9,943 nt of DNA, taken from assembly GCA_019232645.1 (NCBI GenBank), contig JAFANO010000484.1, positions 1 through 9,943 of the forward strand, read 5' to 3'. The position numbers were made by a program, and so were the translations under genes. Under the pieces are notes generated by a model. The model was given only the letters and a program-made list of their open reading frames with translations. It was not told the DNA's origin and did no database searches. Below, one piece after another: positions 5,647 to 9,943 of the stretch (its first letter is position 1; the number at the start of each line of letters is the position of its first letter). This DNA comes from Planctomycetaceae bacterium. Its GTDB lineage: Bacteria; Planctomycetota; Planctomycetia; Isosphaerales; Isosphaeraceae.

Positions 5647-7581
5647 CTACCGCACCTCGAGCGCGACCCCGTCCTTGCCGGCGACGAGCTTCTCGAGCTG
5701 CCGCTCGAGCTCGGCGGCGGTGCGGAGGTTGCGGTTGACGACCTTGCCCTTGGGGTCGACCAGGATCATCGTCGGCAGCGCGATGATGCCCAGCTCGGTG
5801 GCCAGGCGGTTCTTCTCCAGGCCACCCGGCTCGAAGACCTGGGGCCAGGGCAGGGGGGTCTTCTTGAGGAACGCGTCGAGGTCGGCGCGGTCGTTGTCGA
5901 TGCTGATGCCGAGGATTTCGAAACCCGCGTCGTGGTGCTTCTGGTACACCTTCATCAGCTCGGGCAGGTCGCGCTTGACCGGGTCGGCCCAGGTGGCCCA
6001 GAAGGTCACGAGCAGGGACTTGCCGCGGAACTTCTCGGCGTCGATGGCCTCGTTCTTCAGGCCGGTCGCCTTGAGCGGCGGCAGCGACTTGCCGACCAGG
6101 TCGAGCCGTCGCAGGGCGCCGATGCCCTTCCGTCCGGGGTCGGTCTCGGGGAAGTCGCGCGCGAGCTGCTCGTAGTATTTGCGCGCCTCGTCCTCCTCGG
6201 CGTTGAACTCGAAGGAGCTGGCCAGTTGCAGCAAGGCGTCGGGCGCCTCGTCGGCCTTGGGATACTTGTCGAGGAAGGCCTTGAGACTAGCCATCCACTT
6301 CTTCTGGTTCTGCAAGGGGTTGGCGCCGGGCTCCTCGTTGGCGGCGGCGAACTCGGTGGAGATCTTGCGGAAGGCCGCGTACGAGGCGATCTTTTTGTCC
6401 TCGCCGATCAGGGCGTCGAGCAGCTCGAGGCCCTTGGGGAAGAGGCCCGTCTGGTAGGCGGCCGCCAGGCTGTCAGCGATCTGCTTGGTGTAGCCGAGCT
6501 GGTCCTCGGGCCGGGCAACCTTGATCACGGCGCGGAGCAGGGGAATCCTGCCGACGTGGAACTGGGCGACATCCTTCTTCGCGACGTCGTTGACGTGCTC
6601 GGCGTCAAACTTGGCCAGCGCCCTCAGCGCCTCGTCGAGCTCCGGGTTCTGCGAGTCGGGACCGCCGCCCGTGCCCTGGGCGCCGTAGATCGCCGCGCGG
6701 ATGATCCCCTCGGCCGCGACGATGGGCTTGGACGGGTCGACCGCGCGGGGCAGCTCGACGAACTTCCACGACTCGCCGACCTTGACCATCTCGGGGGCCT
6801 GGAGGAAAGCCACCTCCTTGGGGTTGATCGGCGCATCGGGGGCGCCGGCGAAGATCACGGCGTTCTCGTAGAGCAGGACGTCTTGCCCCGCCCCGGCGTC
6901 GGCCGGGATCAGGTGGGGCAGCATGGCATCGAGCCGGTTCCAGAGAGTCTGGCCGGTCCAGCCCTTGAGGTCCTTCTGCAGCGCCTTGACCTGCTCGACG
7001 CGCCGGGCCGAGGCGGCGGCCGCCTGCTCGATCACCGGCTTGGGCAGGCCCAGCGTCGACAGCTCCTCGGGGGTGGCCAGCACGGTCTCCAACAAGGACA
7101 GGTCGCCCCAGACCAGCGCCTGGACCAAGACCTTCGACGCCTCCTCGGCCGAGAGCCGCTTCCAACCCGTGATCCGCGTCCCCGAGACGGTCGCGATCCG
7201 GGTTCCCGCCGCGTTCATCCAGCGACACTCGTCAAGCGCCTTGTCGTCGTTGAGGTCGCTCTCGCGGTAGACCTCGAAGCCGTCCTGGTAGTAGCTCCAC
7301 TGGTCGAGGACGCCGTTGCCGTTGTTGTCGACGAAACGGCGGAGCAGCTTGCCCTGGCCGTCGCGGAGGGCATAACCGACGTGCTTCTTGCCGCTCGTGA
7401 CCGTCTCGACTTTGCAGGCGGCGATCGCCGACGCGTCGGAGGGGCTGTCGTACTCGAAACCTTTCTGAGTCGGCCGGAACTTGAGCAGGTCCTTCGGCGC
7501 GGGTGAGGTCTGGGCGCCGGCGAAGCCCGGGGCGATCCCCAGGATCCACGCCGCGGCCATCAACGTCCGCAGAGACCGCAT
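5647..7581 (-). CDS. Secreted TlpA/redoxin-like protein lacking the CxxC
   Basis: A 644-residue exported protein. Residues 1-23 are a signal peptide (Arg start, hydrophobic AAAWILGIAPGF core, AGA then Q). Two acidic loops, DNNGNGVLD at 85-93 and DLNDDKALD at 109-117, each followed by an aromatic stretch, look like calcium-binding EF-hand or dockerin-type loops. A long region with no recognised fold follows, then a helical, TPR-like part around 450-495 (APDALLQLASSFEFNAEEDE). The C-terminus, about 505-644, is a thioredoxin fold of the TlpA/AhpC-TSA type, with cis-Pro P603 in ALPT. The site that should read WCxxC reads WATWADPVKRDLP: A532 and V535 replace both cysteines, so thiol-disulfide exchange is unlikely. 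ATG 7581 was chosen for its ribosome site (AAAGGAG, 7588-7594) and signal peptide; an in-frame start at 7704 would bury both. A binding or scaffold role is possible. Confidence 0.82.
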   Translation of the reverse strand: MRSLRTLMAAAWILGIAPGFAGAQTSPAPKDLLKFRPTQKGFEYDSPSDASAIAACKVETVTSGKKHVGYALRDGQGKLLRRFVDNNGNGVLDQWSYYQDGFEVYRESDLNDDKALDECRWMNAAGTRIATVSGTRITGWKRLSAEEASKVLVQALVWGDLSLLETVLATPEELSTLGLPKPVIEQAAAASARRVEQVKALQKDLKGWTGQTLWNRLDAMLPHLIPADAGAGQDVLLYENAVIFAGAPDAPINPKEVAFLQAPEMVKVGESWKFVELPRAVDPSKPIVAAEGIIRAAIYGAQGTGGGPDSQNPELDEALRALAKFDAEHVNDVAKKDVAQFHVGRIPLLRAVIKVARPEDQLGYTKQIADSLAAAYQTGLFPKGLELLDALIGEDKKIASYAAFRKISTEFAAANEEPGANPLQNQKKWMASLKAFLDKYPKADEAPDALLQLASSFEFNAEEDEARKYYEQLARDFPETDPGRKGIGALRRLDLVGKSLPPLKATGLKNEAIDAEKFRGKSLLVTFWATWADPVKRDLPELMKVYQKHHDAGFEILGISIDNDRADLDAFLKKTPLPWPQVFEPGGLEKNRLATELGIIALPTMILVDPKGKVVNRNLRTAAELERQLEKLVAGKDGVALEVR

Positions 7582-7587
7582 CGGTGT

Positions 7588-7594
7588 CTCCTTT
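7588..7594 (-). promoter_or_regulatory. Shine-Dalgarno site of the TlpA-like gene
   Basis: On the minus strand AAAGGAG ends six bases before the ATG at 7581, an excellent match and spacing. It settles the start in favour of the signal-peptide form. Confidence 0.75.
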
Positions 7595-7862
7595 CTCACC
7601 GGGTCCGACGCCCCGGCGTGCGATCGCCGACCGCTCCGCGACCGGCGGGCCCGGCCCCCCAGCGGGGACGGGGCGAATCTGGTAAGCTTTGCCGGGAGGT
7701 CCACTTAAATCGCGTCCTTTCGCCGGATCGAGGGCTCGGCCGATGTCTCCGAGTTCATCGACATTTTTGGTCGAGACCCTCGAGGGCTCGGCGCGGAATC
7801 GCGCGTGTCGGTCGGGTCGAGATCCTCGGCCCGGACTCCCTCGCGGAGGGCAGGGCGGGCCT

Positions 7863-7890
7863 ATTCTACGATGACTCTCCGACCTCACAA
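7863..7890 (-). promoter_or_regulatory. Candidate promoter of the TlpA-like gene
   Basis: Read on the minus strand, TTGTGA (7890-7885) and TAGAAT (7868-7863) are spaced by 16 bp. The -10 box matches the sigma-70 consensus at five of six positions and the -35 at four of six. Transcription would start near 7856, leaving a leader of roughly 275 bases before the ATG. It lies just past the C45 stop codon, so the TlpA-like gene may be transcribed separately from the C45 gene. Confidence 0.4.
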
Positions 7891-7897
7891 AAGTCAT
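7871..7897. promoter_or_regulatory. Inverted repeat across the -35 box
   Basis: ATGACT (7871-7876) and AGTCAT (7892-7897) are perfect inverted copies 15 bases apart, straddling the -35 hexamer of the candidate promoter. The position would suit a dimeric regulator, but the arms are short and chance is possible. Confidence 0.25.
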
Positions 7898-7921
7898 GAT
7901 CGGCCGGGGAGGATCCAATGA

Positions 7922-9136
7922 TCAGCGCGAGGCCGCGGTGTCGGACGGCGGCTTGGGGGGTGGGGGCAGGGCGGGAGCCTCCGGATCGGGCCGGTGGGTC
8001 AACAGCTCGGCGAGCATGAATTCATGGTACGGCTGCGTGACCGCCGGCGCGCCCTCCTTCGAGGCGTTGGCCACCCAGAGGCGAGTCGTGCCCGTCTCGA
8101 ACAGCACGCTGTGCAGGTTCGACTTCATGGCCACGGGCCGATCCATCAGCCGCCGCGCGCCCTCGGCGTCGAAGGTCCCGTAGCCATCCCGGACCCGGCG
8201 GACCAGCTCCTCGTACCGCCTGCCCACCGACAGCAGGACGGCGTCCTTGACCGCATGCGACAGCCTCGGGTGCGACTCGCCCATCCCGACCACGCCGAAG
8301 GCGTCCCACGATGCCTCCATCCCCACCGCCTTGCCCGACTTGCCGTCGGCGATCACGTAGTAATACACGCAGGTCCTCGGGTGGTCGCGGAAGATGGCGA
8401 TGGCCCGGTCGAGGTCGTCGGCCTCCTCGAGGGCCATCCGGACCAGAAGCGCCATCGGGACGCCCTCCCAGTGGCCCAGGCCGCGGCCCCCCATCTCGCC
8501 GATCGACACCTTCCGGGCGTTCATCCCGGTGACGCTGCCGATGAACCCGGCGTAGGTCACATTGACGAACGGGATCTTGCCCTCGGGCTCGGCGACGACC
8601 AGCACCGCGTGCTCCTGGAGCCGCCAGTCGCAGCCGTAGTCGAGGATCCGGCCATGGTAAAGTGTGCCGTCCCGGGTCGCCGAGCCGCCCAGCGCGAATC
8701 CCGAGCAGTGGAACAGCTCGGGGATGAAGTTGGCGGTCACGATGTCCGGGAAGCCCATCCCCGCGCCGTCGGCCACCCCGCGCAACTCCTCGTAGAACCG
8801 GTCGGGAACGAACTTGCGCTCGGTCGCGGCGATGCCCGCGATCGCCCGCTTGGGATAGAGGAGCTTGACCCCGGCCACCTCGACCTTCAGATCCTTGGCC
8901 TTCTCCTCGAACAGGAACCTGGCGTTCTCGCGGACGTGGTCACGGAGCAGGGCCCCGTGCTGGTAGCCCATCTCGTAAGGCGTGCCCTTGACGTGGAGCA
9001 CGCGGTAGCCGTCCACTTCCTCGAGGAACCCCTGCCCGCATCGCGCGACGACCCGGGTCTCGGCGTGGGCGGTCCCGAGCGCCCCCGTCGCCACCATCAA
9101 GATCATCGCCAGGGAGCGGATCACCGTTCGAGCCAT
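7922..9136 (-). CDS. Secreted C45-family autoproteolytic acyltransferase/hydrolase
   Basis: A 404-residue exported member of the C45 family (Ntn-hydrolase fold), whose type enzyme is fungal isopenicillin-N acyltransferase; relatives cleave or exchange amide-linked acyl groups. Residues 1-25 are a signal peptide (basic start, LAMILMVATGALG core, AHA then ET). The family's N-terminal motif GTPYEMGYQHG follows at about 52-62. The presumed nucleophile is C144 in IPELFHCSGFAL; in this family the chain is cut just before that Cys to free its amino group. GTLYHGRILDYG after it is the usual strand pair. The protein ends in a Pro-rich tail (LPPPPKPPSD). ATG 9136 was chosen for its ribosome site (9145-9151); a start at 9184 would displace the signal peptide. 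The substrate is unknown. It lies 135 bp downstream of the BlaI-type repressor on the same strand, with no clear promoter between, so co-transcription is plausible. Confidence 0.83.
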   Translation of the reverse strand: MARTVIRSLAMILMVATGALGTAHAETRVVARCGQGFLEEVDGYRVLHVKGTPYEMGYQHGALLRDHVRENARFLFEEKAKDLKVEVAGVKLLYPKRAIAGIAATERKFVPDRFYEELRGVADGAGMGFPDIVTANFIPELFHCSGFALGGSATRDGTLYHGRILDYGCDWRLQEHAVLVVAEPEGKIPFVNVTYAGFIGSVTGMNARKVSIGEMGGRGLGHWEGVPMALLVRMALEEADDLDRAIAIFRDHPRTCVYYYVIADGKSGKAVGMEASWDAFGVVGMGESHPRLSHAVKDAVLLSVGRRYEELVRRVRDGYGTFDAEGARRLMDRPVAMKSNLHSVLFETGTTRLWVANASKEGAPAVTQPYHEFMLAELLTHRPDPEAPALPPPPKPPSDTAASR

Positions 9137-9144
9137 CGGCCGAT

Positions 9145-9151
9145 CTCCTCC
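9145..9151 (-). promoter_or_regulatory. Shine-Dalgarno site of the C45 gene
   Basis: On the minus strand GGAGGAG ends eight bases before the ATG at 9136. It fixes the start at the signal-peptide methionine rather than at 9184. Confidence 0.75.
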
Positions 9152-9162
9152 GAGGTTCGTGG

Positions 9163-9180
9163 CCCTGACGAACGTGAGGG
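9163..9180. promoter_or_regulatory. 18-bp dyad between repressor and C45 genes
   Basis: CCCTGACG-AA-CGTGAGGG is a palindrome with one mismatched pair, 26 bp upstream of the C45 start. Its centre, GACG-AA-CGTG, agrees with the GACA-AA-TGTC dyad at the repressor promoter at seven of ten bases. It may be a weaker binding site for the same repressor or a short hairpin in the transcript. Confidence 0.3.
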
Positions 9181-9271
9181 TCATGGACGATCACCGAGGT
9201 GTGGGTCGAAAGGGGAGCGAAGGCGCCGAGACGGGGCATCGCGTCGTGTCCCGGTCGTCAGGGCAGTGTGG

Positions 9272-9697
9272 TCAGTCGGCGGCGGGGGACGGAGCCTCGC
9301 TCCCCTTCCTCGACCGCTCGCCGGTCATCTCCTCGAGCACGGCACGGACTTCCATCGCCTGTCGGGGGTCGAGCGGGTGCGACTTCAGCAGGTGGAGCAC
9401 CAGCTGGCCCGGCTCTCCATGGTAGAGCTTCTCCACCAGGTTGTTGATCCGCTTCTGTCGCACCTCCTGCGAGGTGATCACCGGCCGGTAGACGAACGCC
9501 AGCGCGCTCCGGTCGCTCGCCACCACCCCCTTGGTCTCGAGGCGGTCGAGCAGGGTGGCGACTGTCGCATAGGACCACTGCCGACCGACCGCGCGGAGCA
9601 TCTCCAGGACCTCACGGACGGTGGCCTGACCGCGGTCCCAGAGGACGTTCAAGACGTCGAGTTCTGAGTCGGGGATCGTCGGAGGGCGCTTGGCCAT
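9272..9697 (-). CDS. BlaI/MecI/CopY-family transcriptional repressor
   Basis: A 141-residue dimeric repressor, the family's usual length (about 125-140). The winged helix is at residues 10-70: SELDVLNVLWDRG (11-23), then VREVLEML, then the recognition helix WSYATVATLLDRLETKG (41-57), then the wing ending in FVYRP. The rest is the helical dimerisation part (INNLVEKLYHGEPGQLVLHLLKS, 84-106), which aligns with staphylococcal BlaI around its LVLNFAKN cleavage site. At the cut position Asn-Phe is replaced by H102-L103. Family members repress their own operon and usually sit next to a BlaR1/M56 sensor gene; none is seen here, and the C45 gene follows instead. A dyad inside its own promoter (9808-9817) suggests autorepression. 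The ribosome site before 9697 is weak (GAGA). It may have started near the right end of a divergent pair. Confidence 0.92.
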   Translation of the reverse strand: MAKRPPTIPDSELDVLNVLWDRGQATVREVLEMLRAVGRQWSYATVATLLDRLETKGVVASDRSALAFVYRPVITSQEVRQKRINNLVEKLYHGEPGQLVLHLLKSHPLDPRQAMEVRAVLEEMTGERSRKGSEAPSPAAD

Positions 9698-9800
9698 CGG
9701 CGGTCATCTCGAGCACGGGCTGGACGAGCTCTCGATCTCATACCCGTCGTTCGCTCGCGAGATCGGGACCGGGCTAAGGACCTGCCGCCCAGGGCGAGAT

Positions 9801-9829
9801 ATCCTAAGACAAATGTCGCACGATGTCAA
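9801..9829 (-). promoter_or_regulatory. Sigma-70 promoter of the repressor gene
   Basis: On the minus strand the -35 is TTGACA (9829-9824), a perfect match, and the -10 is TAGGAT (9806-9801), with an ideal 17-bp spacer. The start point would be near 9794, giving a leader of about 97 bases before the repressor ATG. It may also drive the C45 gene. Confidence 0.7.
9808..9817. promoter_or_regulatory. Candidate BlaI-type operator
   Basis: GACA-AA-TGTC is a perfect dyad lying between the -35 and -10 boxes of the repressor promoter. Known BlaI, MecI and CopY operators are built on TACAnnTGTA; this differs only in the outer base of each half. A further TGTC half-site lies ten bases, one helical turn, away (9824-9827), inside the -35 hexamer. 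Binding here would block RNA polymerase. Confidence 0.6.
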
Positions 9830-9894
9830 CGGCCTTCGCCAGACGTCGAAAAATTAGCTCGGGCTCCGAGGCGGAGGGCCACGATCGACACATC

Positions 9895-9923
9895 TGGACA
9901 CTGGGGACCTAACGAGCGATAAA
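9895..9923 (+). promoter_or_regulatory. Possible divergent promoter at the window edge
   Basis: TGGACA (9895-9900) and GATAAA (9918-9923) are spaced by 17 bp and match the sigma-70 boxes at five and four of six positions. It would drive a gene beyond the right end. GACA half-sites at 9887-9890 and 9897-9900 are ten bases apart. Apart from this, 9830-9943 shows nothing I can name. Confidence 0.3.
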
Positions 9924-9943
9924 TGACTGCATAACCCGCGCCG

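Larger units (their letters stand above)
7582..7921. other. 340-bp spacer between C45 and TlpA-like genes
   Basis: No gene is supported here. It holds a candidate minus-strand promoter (7863-7890), an inverted repeat across its -35 (7871-7897), a second inverted repeat ATGTC/GACAT (7743-7747 and 7760-7764), a 13-base direct repeat TCGAGGGCTCGGC (7728-7740 and 7780-7792), and the ribosome site of the TlpA-like gene. No clear terminator of the C45 gene is visible. Confidence 0.5.

Noticed and set aside
5551..7506. 651-residue open frame on the plus strand
   Set aside because: It lies fully opposite the TlpA-like gene, shows Leu/Val/Gly/Asp-rich low-complexity sequence with no domain, and arises from GC bias.
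7838..7850. CCCTC-GCG-GAGGG as terminator of the C45 gene
   Set aside because: A five-pair stem with a three-base loop and no T-run on the minus strand; it also lies past the candidate promoter of the next gene.
7994..9667. 557-residue open frame on the plus strand
   Set aside because: It runs antisense across two clear genes (C45 and repressor) and has no motif; composition is Arg/His/Pro-rich.
1..9943. CRISPR array, insertion sequence or prophage
   Set aside because: No regularly spaced repeats, transposase, integrase or phage genes were seen in any part of the window.

Overview
The window is GC-rich, with strong third-position GC bias that opens long false ORFs opposite almost every real gene. 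The mix of genes (signal-peptide TlpA-like protein with a long N-terminal region, C45-type acyltransferase, BlaI-type repressor, membrane-anchored SDR) suggests a planctomycete, perhaps of the Isosphaeraceae type. That placement is an inference from gene style; there is no marker gene here.

Layout. Plus strand, left: a membrane-anchored short-chain dehydrogenase (212-1231), a 504-bp non-coding spacer with GC-rich hairpins, then a two-gene ABC-2 exporter, ATPase (1736-2740) and permease (2799-3872). Minus strand, rest of the window, in transcription order from the right: a BlaI/MecI-type repressor (9697-9272), a secreted C45-family acyltransferase/hydrolase (9136-7922), a secreted TlpA/redoxin-like protein that has lost its CxxC cysteines (7581-5647), a D-amino-acid aminotransferase (5407-4538) and a glycosyltransferase-2-like protein without a visible DxD (4517-3726). 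The last gene meets the ABC permease tail to tail and overlaps it by 147 bp.

How they work together. The ATPase and permease form one exporter. The aminotransferase and GT-like gene are 20 bp apart and probably one transcript. The repressor and C45 acyltransferase lie in the same direction, 135 bp apart, and may be co-transcribed. The best regulatory signal is upstream of the repressor: a near-consensus sigma-70 promoter (TTGACA, 17 bp, TAGGAT) carries a perfect dyad GACA-AA-TGTC inside its spacer, resembling the TACAnnTGTA operators of BlaI/MecI/CopY proteins. This suggests autorepression. No BlaR1/M56 sensor gene is in the window, and the Asn-Phe bond that BlaR1-type signalling cuts in staphylococcal BlaI is His-Leu here, so the inducing route is probably different.

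No CRISPR array, insertion sequence, tRNA, rRNA or phage gene was seen. The most unusual points are the repressor/C45 pairing with its candidate operators, the cysteine-less TlpA-like protein, and the GT gene that reads into the antisense of its neighbour.
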